NCBI GenBank assembly: GCA_030765045.1
Contig: CM060964.1
Location: 280,396,502 to 280,460,501 of the forward strand
Source: Tenodera sinensis
Taxonomy: Eukaryota > Arthropoda > Insecta > Mantodea > Mantidae
Direction of reading: 5' to 3'
DNA length: 64,000 bases
Shown: positions 13,646-24,813 of the stretch, piece after piece
Position numbering within the stretch: position 1 is the stretch's first letter
Layout of the letters: every line of letters starts with the position of its first letter
Position numbers and translations under genes: made by a program
The notes under the pieces: model-generated
What the model was told of the DNA's origin: nothing
The model's input: only the letters and a program-made list of their open reading frames with translations
Databases searched by the model: none

Positions 13646-13848
13646 GTGATATGAAGGAACTCAATATGATGTGGCAACATTGTGTTTTCATTACTGTGTT
13701 TGTCAGTTGCTTTGACATTGAAAAAGGTTACCAACTTTGGAAGTTCAATACCTTAAGTATTGAAAAACCAGACAATAGCACAGTGGGCCGGATGGCACTC
13801 AAAATGGGACAAAAATATTTTTATGGAACAACTGATCTCAATAACGGG
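13646..13848 (+). CDS. Candidate host exon, product unknown
   Basis: The interval is preceded by a plausible splice acceptor (CAACTGCAG) and followed by a plausible donor (GGGTAAAAT). It is open throughout. An internal methionine pair is followed by MWQHCVFITVFVSC, which could be a signal peptide, then a hydrophilic segment with KPDNSTVGRMALKMGQKYFY. I do not recognise the family. It is the only frame in the window that looks like an exon and not a transposon. A chance open frame remains quite possible at this length. Confidence 0.2.
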
Positions 13849-13912
13849 TAAAATTAATATTAACAGTTTATGAAACACATATCAGTGTATAAATGTAATA
13901 TGTTGTTGTTAG

Positions 13913-15120
13913 CTAATGCTGGATTTCTGACAATGAAGTCATTAATCCTCTTGCTCTCCAATATTTTTCACTGATGGATGGGGCGCTAGAAGTGGCCGGG
14001 CATATTTGAAGGTGGTCTCGGTCCATTTCCTCTTGCAGATCACATAGAGGGCAGAGTGGTGAACAATATATCCCAATTCTGTTTAAATGTTTTGCCAGAC
14101 AATCATGTCCTGTAATCAACCTGAAGGTTGCAACTGCTGTTTTTCGAGGATACTCAGGAATTACTGTTTGAATGTTTGGTAGTTCCCATCTTTTATTTTT
14201 TGATTTTTCATAGTAATATTTTGCAATAACTTTTTTGAATTCACAGTTGACTAATCTTTTAGCTGCATAAAATGGTAGATTAACTATAGATTTCTGCACA
14301 TTGCCGGTATCCTTTTTAGCAAGAAAATCAGCTTTCTCATTACCACTCAGTCCACAGTGAGCTGGTATCCATTGGAAGACTAGGTGTTTTTGAAGTGCTG
14401 TTAGATGAGTAAGGATTTTCCAACATTCTATAATTGTTTGGTTTTTTGGTGACAACTTAGAAGTAATTGCTATAATTGCTGCCCTGGAATCTGAGAGAAT
14501 AACTGTATTGTATTGTATTGTATTACATCTTGTTCTTTGGATCCTAGAATGAGCCAGGCTCAAGGATATAGAACATGTCATACAACCATGCAATTTCAGC
14601 CACTACTGCTTGATGAAAATGTGAAATTCTATACAAGAGATTTTGTAGGGCCATTCGAATTGCTTCAATTTCTCCATCAAAGTTTGTAGTTCCATAACTT
14701 AAAGATTTGTAATAGGAAAAGAGGTGACATGTGACTCCAGTCCCTGTTCCATCTTGGTTTGATATCAATGATCCATCAGTATAAATATGGAGCCATTCGT
14801 GTTCTGGAAATCTAGTATGGATTGTCTCTAATGCCAATAATTTTAGAACACTAGTTGGAGTATCACTTTTCTTAACTTCGTCTGTCAGGTGTAAGTAATA
14901 TATGATGTCTAATGTTTGTGTCGGATTGACTTTAGATATTAAGTTTTCCTTTGAGTTAGGAAGGTATACATTCTTCTTGATGTCTTGAATTTTGAAAGAA
15001 AGCTCTCATGAGTCTTTAGTGTATGTGTAAAATTTCTCTTGTGCCATGTATTGAATGGGAGTCTGATTAACTTTTCGTGTTGAATAAGAGCCACTTTTTC
15101 TATTTCACATTCAGTGTTAT
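13913..15120 (-). pseudogene. LINE ORF2 C-terminal relic (RNase H, CCHC)
   Basis: From high to low coordinates the relic reads the linker after the RT, then the first RNase H motif YTDGSLISNQDG near 14780. The insertion follows, then SDSRAAIIAI near 14480, HCGLSGNEKADFLAK near 14330 and the knuckle CPLCDLQEEMDRDHLQIC near 14050. The 5' part has frameshifts and the insertion splits the RNase H fold, so no functional product is expected. The stop codon and last residues are the same as in the longer copy. Confidence 0.85.
14503..14608 (-). mobile_element. Small retroposon with (AATAC)n tail inside the LINE copy
   Basis: Compared with the intact LINE, about 105 bp is inserted after AAGCAGT. On the minus strand the insert ends in four AATAC-type units (14507-14524 on the plus strand read as GTATT repeats). 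A CAGT at both junctions may be a short TSD. A pentanucleotide tail indicates LINE-mediated insertion of a truncated retroposon of another family. Confidence 0.5.
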
Positions 15121-15290
15121 ATAATGGTCTTATCACAAATAAATGGCTGCATTTTATGAATTATTGTACTCTACATTAGTATCCAAATGCTGCTGTTCAT
15201 TGTCCATGCTAGCTCCCTCTTCTTCTTTCCTTTGGAAATCAGTTCTTTCACTCAAATAAAGCAATTTTGTACTTCTTCACAGAGAGGAAT

Positions 15291-16673
15291 CTAGTTTTTC
15301 ATACAGCTTTCTAAACTCAAAATTAAAGGATCCAAAGACATCAGCAAGTTGTTCAGCAGATCACTCATTGTATTATGGCGAGAACTTGTTCTTATATGAT
15401 GCTGTTGGAATCGTCTAATATCCTTGTTACATGCCTCTTGTGTCTCCTCAGACAGTTGACCAATGGATATCATTGCTGAATTAAGATCTGAGATCCATGA
15501 ATTAGCATTTTGTGGACACTAGCAGAGAGGTAAAACCAGGGGTATTTACAAAAAGTCATGTAATTTCAAGCACATATACTCTTAAGTCAAATATGCTACA
15601 ATTTATCTCACAGAAGAAATCACTAAAACATTTGTCTCATGCATGAATTTGATGTGGTGAGGCCTACAGTATTTTGATGACGATACTCGCAGATTTTGCC
15701 ATTGCACAGTATTTGTATTGTCATCTCCTTAACTATATAGCAAAAGTGGAACAAAGGAGACCAAACAATTTCTGCATCAGATTACTAGCATTCATCAGTA
15801 TATGTCTGCTTAAATTCTTGATGACCTGTACTACCATCACACCCCCATTTGCTGCATAACCACAGGTTACCCTATTTAAAAAAAAAGAATAGTTGGAATG
15901 GATTCCATAAACTGAATAATCTGTCAAAGTGTATGGTCTAACAATCCTTGTAAATTTATTTCAGCACTAATTTCTGTGACATCAATGTATTCTTTGTTAA
16001 GGTAACACATGAGCTTAGCCTCTCGTATTTTGTTATATGCTGGGTATACCTACTTCAGCCTTTTTATTCTTTGTTCCAAGCCTTAATACTGAAATTACCT
16101 ATTATAAGTGCTAATGCTTCGTTGCTATTGTTTTTATTTATATTTTCAGAAGGATAGTTTTTAAATGTAGACAATTAGTTGGCTTTGGTGGGACTGTTTT
16201 GTGCAGTTTCAAGTGCTTCCACTGTATCAGCTTCCCCAGACCTTTTTAGTCTTGACTGAGCTGCAAAAAAAGTTCCTTGTTAATAGTTGATTCTCTGAGA
16301 TTCTGTTTTCTGCCAAGGAAAGCTGAAGGAGAAGGTTTACTTGTATTTGGTTCATTGTAACATAACATGATGTCAAAACTCTTAAACAATCACTACACTT
16401 CAGTTCAAAATTGTCCTTTTTTCTGTAGGATTTGTGCCATTGTGAATTGAAGTTGGTGCAAAATGACTCCACTTTTTTTTCTAATTGCGAAAAATCCTCT
16501 TCAGTATGGTAGCTAGAAGTATCTATTTTAGAAATAATAAAGTTGTAAATATATTTGTTTCTTTGGTTACTAGCCAACAATAGCTTTACAGGTTTCAACA
16601 TGTAAAGCACTGACCTCCACAATGTGAAGTCAGAGTGCACTATTAGACAAAATACACTGCATTCGAAGGTCAC
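15291..16673 (-). pseudogene. Decayed multi-copy arthropod protein, function unknown
   Basis: Two minus-strand pieces lie in consistent order. The first (16673 to 16227) ends with RNFFCSSVKTKKVW; the second (15473 to 15291) contains ISIGQLSEETQEACNKDIRR then DLLNNLLMSLDPLI. As I recall, uncharacterised repeat-associated arthropod proteins have a GRP.F..SS..TKRR motif N-terminally and a PIGQLSEEAQEARNKD motif near the C-terminus, and these pieces resemble that arrangement. I recognise no catalytic motif. The gap between them is not open, so the gene is broken. Confidence 0.4.
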
Positions 16674-17583
16674 AAAAAGACAGAGGTAAAACTTCTAGGA
16701 TATGTTATATAAGGTATACATATTTGTTTAATGCATAAAACAATGTGAAGGGTCATGAAGGAAAACAGTTACATCTATTAGAACATAAAAATATATTACA
16801 TAATCTCTAATATTTCTGTTACATTTAACTCAACATATCCATTATCAAGCTCTATAAAATGTTAAACATTTATAAACAAATTGAAATTCACCATCTGCAA
16901 TATTCATTCTTGCAGTTGTATCACTGTTGAAACATTACCACAACGCTATAAACAAGGAAATGACACGCTGCAGCTCTGCTTGATTATGGCTGAGTAATGG
17001 ACTTATCTAACCTATACGAAGCTACTTTTTAGAGGTGCCATAAAGGGGTAAGACACAATTTATTGATGATTTTCTATTCTTTAATATCTCTACTTTCACA
17101 TCCATACTTCAGATTCCTAATTTTTAACATCTCATTTTTGGACTTTAGTCCCATGTTGACTGTCTTCTGGCCCACTGTGTATGGGTCTAAAAGCTACTAA
17201 TTACTTGATTATGCATAAAAATTACATACTAATTAAAGAAGACTGACACTAAAACCATTAAGAGTTGTTTTGTACAACTTTAGTTTTCATTTTGGGGAAG
17301 CACATTATTTGAAGAGGGATCTGTTATACTTTTAACACTGTGATAGCACAACATTCTGCTGGGGTAAATAGATATTCTACAAAACTAACATGATTAAAAC
17401 TGGAAATTTTCAATATTGACGTGCTGTATAGCAAATTTTCTCCAAGTCATTATGACATTATTTCCTGACCTGCATCACACATACATTCCAAAATTCATAC
17501 AGTCCTATGGTTTATTATGCTGAGGTACTTATTTACCAGTCTGTAGGTTTGAACCGCATTGCAGTCAGCTGTATCATTATAGG

Positions 17584-17614
<31 letters not shown>

Positions 17615-18812
17615 TCCCAAGACAGCAGTTAATAGCCATGATTAAAAATATGCACAACTCATTGCTTGGAATTTAAAATGTGTACTGATTTCAAAGGGAC
17701 GTTAAATTGAATCTGTATATATTTTAAACCTACTTGGCTCTAAAATTGATTATAAATGTGCTTTCAATTGAGCATAAAGTTTGATTTTCAGCATTTGTTA
17801 TTAGTACTCAACATAGCAGTAGCTTGCCTATTCAAAGAAGAGTGTTACACTGATGTTTTTCTTTTTGATCTACAAAGCTCTGATAAAAGGAAAATACAAT
17901 TTGGTCTTAACTACTCCATAAGTGTGTAAGTGCCGTAAAGGAAAATAGTGATTAAAAAAATAACAGTAAATCCATTTTGATGAACTAACATTACTCAGTT
18001 AATGGATTTTAGAATACACCATAATGGTGTCATTGACATTATGAAGTATTTCATTCTTGTAGAATATATAAAGTGAAATTAAATTGCAATTGTGTATTGT
18101 GATAACCTAAAAGGAATTGAATATTTAATTCATAGCTTTTCTTTAGTAAATGCCTCATATATTCTGCAGTATGAGCAATAGTAATGTAAAGACATTTTTG
18201 AGAAATTGTCTTGAATTATGGTAAACAATTTGTTGTTTATATATCAACTGTTATATGCTGTGCTGTGGTGTTTACATAGCAATCTTTCTTTTTGTAATTG
18301 GTAGATGCTTAAAGAAGTTGAATATTAGAACTTTCAGTCTGTTGCAGAAAGTGAACCAGTGTAACAGTCATGTAATAGCAGTTTGATGATTATATGACCT
18401 AATACTAGTAACTTTTATAGCTTACAAAGGCAAATGCAGAGCAGAACAGTTAGTGCTGCATTATTTAATTACATATTGAACATTGTGAAAGAGCTGCATT
18501 ATTTACACTGAAACCATTATCATTAATTCATTAGTCATATTTCCATGACATATTTATCTTAATGTACATTAATATACAGGTTACAGTCAACTTAGCTCTT
18601 ATTCAGATCTTCTTGCTGGTCTTTAGAGAGATGTCAGTGAAAATGCATAGTCTGTATTCCTAAAATTTAAAATGCCTTGAAACTGTCTGTAGTAGTTGGA
18701 TAGGATATATTTGCAAATGTTGGTATGTGAATTCTTGAAGAATTTGTACAAAACCATGCAGAGTTAAGGAACAGTGCTACAAGTTTATCTAAATGCATAC
18801 TGAAATTTTTTG
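16674..18812. other. Intergenic DNA with an (AT)n run
   Basis: An (AT)n dinucleotide tract lies at about 17587-17614. Otherwise AT-rich DNA without a recognised gene or repeat. Confidence 0.4.
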
Positions 18813-18985
18813 TAACGCTCGAACAAGCCCACGGCCATTAGAGTTTAGAATTACTCGGCATTTGTTTTCTCATAATAAGGAATAAAACCTTGTCTAGGTA
18901 ACTCATCCTAACCATAATTCGAACTCAGGACCTCTTGAATGTGAGGCAAACATGCTACTCCTACACACAGGGCAGTATGTTCTTT
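18813..18985 (-). mobile_element. tRNA-derived SINE (third family), aged
   Basis: Read on the minus strand, TAGGAGTAGCATGTTTGCCTC is followed by AGGTCCTGAGTTCGAATTAT, a tRNA-like D-arm/anticodon/T-arm order with a degraded box B (AGTTCGAATTA). The body then reads GAGTTACCTAGACAAGG and TAAACTCTAATGGCCGTGG. Ends are not well defined and no TSD was found. Confidence 0.5.
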
Positions 18986-19935
18986 TTATTTAAAATAAAT
19001 GTTACAGGCACATTAAAAACATTCAAGTTTAAGAAAATCTATCATACAAGCTACAAGTTGATAGAACTAAATTTTGGTTTTGATTAGAAATAGAATTAAT
19101 TTTAAAATGCATGAAGTTTAAAACACGTTACTTAAAAACAATGATTCAAGTAAAATTAACAATTTTCCTGTAATGTTTCTCCGTAAAGGTTTTTCTAATG
19201 GCTGTTTACTCTTATTTAATGTGCATGGAATAATTAACCCATTAACGCTCACGGCAGGATAGCTGTGTCTGAATATTGTATCAGCTGTCCTGTCTTCCAC
19301 ATTTCATTATAACACCTGGATAAGTTGTGAAGCCATAGAGATTTTCAAACATAAAGGTAACTTCAATAGGAAGGAAGACACAAAGCAGTTAAATATAGCT
19401 TGGCATCCAGCAGTATACAAAGCATACAAAAAACCTGACTGGAGACAAATTCAAGATCATACGCCATCAACAGCTTTAGCTACAGTAAATGCTAACCCAT
19501 TGACAATAATGGAAGCAGCCCCCACTTTAAACTATCCCACACAGTAGCCAAACCAGTTGACAAAGACCAGACCAACTGTCATATGCCCACACATGTTAAG
19601 CATATAACACCTGTGAAACCAAATGGTTTTGTATTAGTCGTTGCCGAGACTAGCAGAGTACTACGGTCACACCACTGAGGATGTTCAACGCAGCTTCGAA
19701 CAAAATGTCTGGAAGGAGATTTTCCACTGGACCACAGCCCACAAGCACAGATAATCATTTTGTGTTTTATAAATAGACTGCTGGGCATTAACGGTATCAA
19801 AACATAGTGTAATGATGAATGAATACATTTCTATCAAGGTCATGCTTTATTTCTTAAAGCAATTACAGAGCATTTAGAGCCAAACCAGGTATTTACTGAA
19901 ACATTTGGAGTGGTAAAAGCTTTTTATCAACTGTG
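18986..19935. other. Unresolved region, possibly more piggyBac relic
   Basis: No intact frame. A 73-codon minus-strand frame at 19579-19800 has a weakly piggyBac-like KPFGF segment. I cannot support it as a feature on its own. Confidence 0.2.
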
Positions 19936-20345
19936 CTAAAGTTCAAAACATCTGTGGCAGAGTGTTACATCACATTTTTGCAGAGTCTCAAGTGGCATGC
20001 AATCCTTCAAACCTGTTTTCATTTCTTCCCATTTTTCATTTGAAGCATAATCATTTTTTGGAATTTTTTGTGTACTTGGAAGCACATTTTTTCTATCTTG
20101 CGGGTCAGTTGCAAAGTCTTCCCTGTATGGTTGACTTTTGAAACCTAGAGTCATTCGTTTTCTGTATGTCACTCTTTTCAGAGACAGTGAAATGTACCTC
20201 AACTGGGTTGGGAATATCATTCACATTTACTATATCTGTAGTGCTCCATTTTTATCAGTCAGTCTATCTGGATGAGGAGGGAGAATCACATCAACTGTAC
20301 CACAATCATCATGAATTTTTTTGGAAAAGTTATTGTTACAATATC
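19936..20345 (-). pseudogene. Possible piggyBac transposase N-terminal relic
   Basis: On the minus strand near 20240-20330 the frame reads VDVILPPHPDRLTDKNG, then a stop, then VNVNDIPNPVEVHF. An acidic N-terminal region with I-LPP-D-LTD...DIPG-EVH spacing is common in piggyBac-derived arthropod proteins. The downstream part is open for 94 codons in another frame and reads NDYASNEKWEEM. No catalytic aspartates are seen. The call rests on a short motif and could be wrong. Confidence 0.3.
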
Positions 20346-21426
20346 GAGTGTAGTTCCTTTGAATATGATGTTATAAGTATTACACACCATATCTCTGAAT
20401 TTAATCTAACAATAATGAAAAGGAAAAAGTAAATAGCTAACAGACTTACCTATTATCATTTGCAATTTTTGTTAGCGTAGAATTGCAAAACTATCCCCAA
20501 AAATAATAACTGTAAGACATATGTACTTTAGGAATCTATGTGCTTACATGTTATCCTCACTTCAAAGAACACAATATAGAATACTGTTGAGCATCAATTC
20601 ACTCTGCTTCAAACAGAAAAACTGTAGAAGATGAATAACACATGTGGCAGATGCTTGCATACTATTACAGAAGTAATGATATTGCTATCTGTTGCGTAAG
20701 CTAGTGTTTCTGTGCGCTGACGTGAGATAACACTTGTGCCCAGCGGTCTATAGTTAGATTATTTGTCTTTAGGGTCATATTTTCAGCATTAGAATTGCTT
20801 ACAGCAGTACGTTCTTTGCGTGATGTAATAATACGAACCTTTATCAACAATTTATTGTAGTGCAGAAAGTTGTGAGTGAAACGTAACAAGGTAAAAAAGA
20901 ATAATATGCTTTCACAGGCACTGCAGTCATTTGCACCTTACTATTGTAAATTAATAAACTACACAATATTCTAGCTTTTAAGAGATAATAATGTGATTAC
21001 ATAATCAGATAACATCACTGATAACATACATGGTCAAAATAACCCTTGAGAATTCCTGTAGAGTAAATAAAAAAATATCTGTAGGGGTCTATAAATAGAC
21101 AGCTGTGTGATAATGGGCTAATTAGATAGCTTCCTGCATTATTTTTAAAAAGTTCACAGTATCTTCAAATGTACTGGACCATTTCACTTCAATTTTGATA
21201 TATTTAGTTTTAGAGGTGGACTAAAGTGTCACTGAAGCTTTTAAAAGAATATATTAATAACATGTAAGTTTGCGGACTCTGTGGCAACATCAGTCATTTA
21301 TCTGATATATACACCATTACTTAATGTCCTACACCACCTAAATAACTTCTGAAGCATGTGGCTGATTAACATGAAACTCAATGTATGGAGATAGTCATGT
21401 ACAGGGAACTCAAAAATTATATTAAT
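20346..21426. other. Intergenic DNA
   Basis: No supported gene or repeat apart from the approach to the foldback element. Confidence 0.35.
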
Positions 21427-22620
21427 GATTTATTGCTACTTCCGGTTTAACCAGAAGTGACTACAACTTTATTATTTTAAAGGAAACCCTATGTTTGCTT
21501 CCAAATTTGGTTAGTACTCTTTAATAGCCTTTTAAAATGTACTTCTGTGAAATTTACTACTGTGAAATAAAATAAAAAAGCAATAGTCTAGGGTTAATGG
21601 AGTAAAAGATAGCTTTCTTGTTTTTCTGTGATTTGACTGTGTATTGTTTCAATATGTGAAAACACATTTATTTATTTATTTATTTATATTCATGGAATAT
21701 AAATTTGTTTATTTTAATGATTTTTACTACTTCTGGTTTAACTGGAAGTAACTGAAGCTTTTGTATTTTAAATGGTACAGCCTATATTTTTTTACAGATT
21801 CAGATAGCACTCTTCAACAGCTTTTCAACAAGTACCCACAATAGAAAAACAAATAAAAGCAAAACAAGAATGAAAAGAGAAACCAAATGTGGTTCACCTT
21901 CTAAATTCTGTGTTTAAACTCGTAGTCCTCAGCTGCTCGACAATACGACAGTCAGTCATAGAAACCATGATTTAGGAATGTCTCTCATTGCTTCCATTAT
22001 TCAATGCTCCAGATACGTCTCAATATACCTACCACTGTTTTCAAAGGGCTCCTCAAAAGAAGTCCAAAGGAGATAAATCTGGGGATTAGCTGGCCATTCT
22101 GTGTGACCTCTCCTTCCAGTCCATCATTGTGGGAAAACCTGGTCTAGTTGCTGAGGAACAATCTGTCCAAAGTGTGATGGAGCTCACAGAATTCAGAAGG
22201 TGAACTGCATTTGTTTTTGCTTTTTATTCTTGTTTTTTTTTTTCTGTAGTGGGTACTTGTTACAAAGCTATCCAAATCTGTAAAAAAAATGTAAGTTGTA
22301 CCATTTAAAATACGAAAGTTGCAATCACTTCCGGTTAAACCAGAAGTAGCAAAAATCAGTGAAATAGACAAATTTATATTCCATGAATATAAAGAAATAA
22401 CAGTCAAATAAACATGCTTTCATGGATTAAAACAGAGCACAGTTAAATCACAGAAAAAAGGAAGAAACATTTTACTCCGTTAAGCCTTCACTATTCTTTT
22501 ATTTTATTTAACAGTAATGAATTTCACAGAAGTATCTAGTGTGGGTACTTTTTGAAAAGCTATTAAAGAGTACTATCCGAATCTGTAAACAAATATGGGG
22601 TGTTCCCTTTATAATAACAA
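21427..22620. mobile_element. Foldback mariner-like element with long TIRs built of subrepeats
   Basis: The left part (about 21475-21895) and the right part (about 22195-22620) are inverted copies of each other for roughly 420 bp, at about 80 percent by eye. The left arm contains a direct duplication of a ~110-bp subunit (from 21427 and from 21719). A near-palindrome with arms ACTTCCGGTT and AACCAGAAGT recurs at 21438-21458, 21729-21749 and 22327-22347. The ~300-bp loop contains a Tc1/mariner transposase relic. It is probably a deletion derivative of a mariner-like element. Confidence 0.6.
21905..22190 (-). pseudogene. Tc1/mariner transposase C-terminal relic in the foldback loop
   Basis: The minus strand encodes, across small frame breaks, a segment resembling G-R-G-EWP...SPDLSPLDFF: the plus strand has CTGGCCATTCTGTGTGACC and AAAGGAGATAAATCTGGGGA. 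In IS630-related transposases the WPARSPDL-PLDF block carries the third acidic residue of the DDE/D triad. The N-terminal two thirds is missing. The position between matching long TIRs supports it being the remains of the element's own enzyme. Confidence 0.5.
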
Positions 22621-22699
22621 CAAGAACAAAATAACACCATAACACAATAAAATAATATGGTACTTTATTTTTCACATAATACATTGTTGAACTAATGCT

Positions 22700-23030
22700 C
22701 ATAAATTGGTGACATGCCAAGAGAAATTCATAGTGAAAGCCCAACTGTTGATATTTGTTATTATTGTGGCACCAGATAAAAACAAAGTGCAGGACACAAA
22801 GCTGAGTCTGCAAGGTAACTGGAATTCCAGTGAAGCATTTTTCAGCTTTACAAATAGGATAAAGAATCCTAATGCTGTACAGCTAAATGAAATGCTTTTA
22901 CAACACAGAATAAGTGCTAAAGAGAAGAATGTGAAGACATTACTGGAGAAAGAATTTGGTTAAAACTGGGGACAAAATCCAAGACTCTTTTTCTATGATG
23001 AAATAATCAACAGATTTGGAACAGAATAAG
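22700..23030 (+). pseudogene. Unrecognised coding-like fragment
   Basis: A 75-codon stretch looks protein-like, with LQGNWNSSEAFFSFTNRIKN, LNEMLLQHRISAKEKNVKTL and LEKEFG, then a stop, then NWGQNPRLFFYDEIINRFG in the same frame. The continued sense after the stop suggests a once longer protein. I do not recognise the family. It could be a processed copy of a host gene or part of an unknown element. No splice sites or poly(A) tail were established. Confidence 0.3.
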
Positions 23031-24169
23031 GATGATACCTGTGCCAGTACTGCAAGCAATCAAATTCAAGACTTAAATTACATCATTTACATATAATCTT
23101 TTTTAAACTTGGTTCCCTCTATGCTGTACACAACTATTTATTTCAAGTAGGGTTGCATCTAACAGGACAATCAATTGCAAAAAGGACCTGATTATTTGTC
23201 ATTAAATAATTTTGCCAACTCAAAAGCTAAGACATGTAATTCTTTATCACCTTAAAACATAAACATCATTCAAATATGATTTATCTATACAACATTTTTT
23301 TTCAGTTGAACTATTTTCAATTTTGTAAATTGTTTACAAGAATTAAAACCATTTACAAATGTATATATGTATGTAAAGTAGTTTTTTAAAGAGCATTGTA
23401 TTACACAATTGTACCACAGTGCAAGCAAAAGAAGTTTGTGCTGTGGTACACTCTGAGAAATATGTTAATGTCCTTCATTTCCAATCAAAAACAAACATTT
23501 TCAACATATTTCTAATCAAAGTCAGTTATATCCAATCCTGCCAAACAAAATTGGATAAATCTAAAACTGTTCCTTGTAAATGTAAACAAAAAGTATAAGA
23601 AAATTATTGTTTACATAATAACACAAGGAATGTAATATGGGCTAACCATAAATGTCTCTCATTGTCAAGTAAAGTAAAACTTCATTATACCAGGAAAAAC
23701 CACTTTCGGATTTAACTGGTTTTGTTCACAACTTCCTCAATTATAAGATTAACAGAAAACACTATACTTTAAAGAGTGTATGTGGTAGATCACACAGGTA
23801 TTTTCAGAATAGTTAGGCTGTTCTTTTTAGAAACTGTTGATACAGATCAGCAATTTGGAATGTGTACCTAATTCTGGTTGCTTTAGTCTTATATACACAG
23901 TATATAACAGTCTTATTCATACACTTCAATTGCTAAGAAAATGCTTTAATATTTACAGGAAGATACATTTTAATTGATACATATTTTGTATATGTTGAAC
24001 AATATAACCAATGCTGTATTCTAATTTAGATAAATACTAATTTATGAAGTTACAAATCAACTTAAATTAAATTGTAAAAGAAACATTATCATTTTTGTAC
24101 AACTTTTCTATTAGTACATTAGAAATAATAGTTTAATGACAAAGACAGAATTGATAAACTAATACTTTG
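23031..24169. other. Intergenic DNA with one hairpin
   Basis: A GTACCACAG / CTGTGGTAC inverted pair near 23411-23452 could form a stem of nine base pairs. Nothing else recognised. Confidence 0.35.
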
Positions 24170-24813
24170 TTTGATACCTATAACCAGGTGCCATGCCCAT
24201 TTTCTCTGCACTCTGCTTTACATTGTTCTTTAGAATGTCGAAGTATACAGGTCCAATGTTTCAGCGTAGGAAGAGTGTTTCCGGGATCATAGTCTGAATT
24301 TGCTATTCTCCAGACTTTTTATCCCATTTGACCTAAAGAGGTTTATCTTAGTCTTGTCTGACCTTATCACACTGCTCCAAAAGTTTTAGTCCTTATGGAT
24401 ACACTCTTTAGCAAATACAATTTGTTTCTTCCTGTTTGCAGCACTTACAGAAGGCTTCTTCCTTGGTATTTGGCCATGATATCCATACTTCCATTACACA
24501 CGATGAATAGTTTGGTCCGACTCTTCTTTCCAGACACATTTTCTACTATGGTTGTAACTCAAGAACACTTAGTTTTGGATTTTGTCAGATTCTGCTTATA
24601 ATGAAACATTCCTCTCATGCATTCAGTCTACTTTCTTTACGCTTTCTTTGTAAATCCTTCATCGAACCTTGCTCCTTAAATGTGTTCACTGTATACTGAA
24701 TGAAAGAGTGTGATTTAATAACTGTCTTATTTTTCTAAGTGAATACCCTCTAAGTGCCAGGTTTATGATTACCTGCTTAAGGCCAGAACTAAGCTCTTTT
24801 TCCTTTCCCATTT
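24170..24813 (-). pseudogene. Tc1-like transposase relic
   Basis: Read from 24813 downward, the minus strand begins MGKEKELSSGLKQVIINLAL, a helix-turn-helix start of Tc1 type. It continues with TFKEQGSMKDLQRKRK and QNPKLSVLEL. The first-aspartate region is recognisable as VIRSDKTKINLFRSNG, where intact relatives have SDESKFNLFGSDG. Several stops and frame changes interrupt it and the remaining acidic motifs are lost. Length to the break is about 210 codons against about 340 in the family. TIRs were not found. Confidence 0.6.

Larger units (their letters stand above)
13901..15120 (-). mobile_element. Inverted, 5'-truncated copy of the I-like LINE
   Basis: The minus strand is colinear with about 10.53-11.64 kb of the plus-strand LINE, from the region after the RT through RNase H and the CCHC knuckle to the TAACAACA end. 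Identity is high. The RNase H frame is interrupted by an insertion of roughly 105 bp at about 14503-14608, and the 5' end stops near 15120. The two copies are only 2.3 kb apart in opposite orientation, so together they form an inverted pair of about 1.2 kb. Confidence 0.88.

Noticed and set aside
19579..19800. Minus-strand frame with KPFGF suggesting piggyBac catalytic core
   Set aside because: Too short and lacking the surrounding conserved residues to be called.
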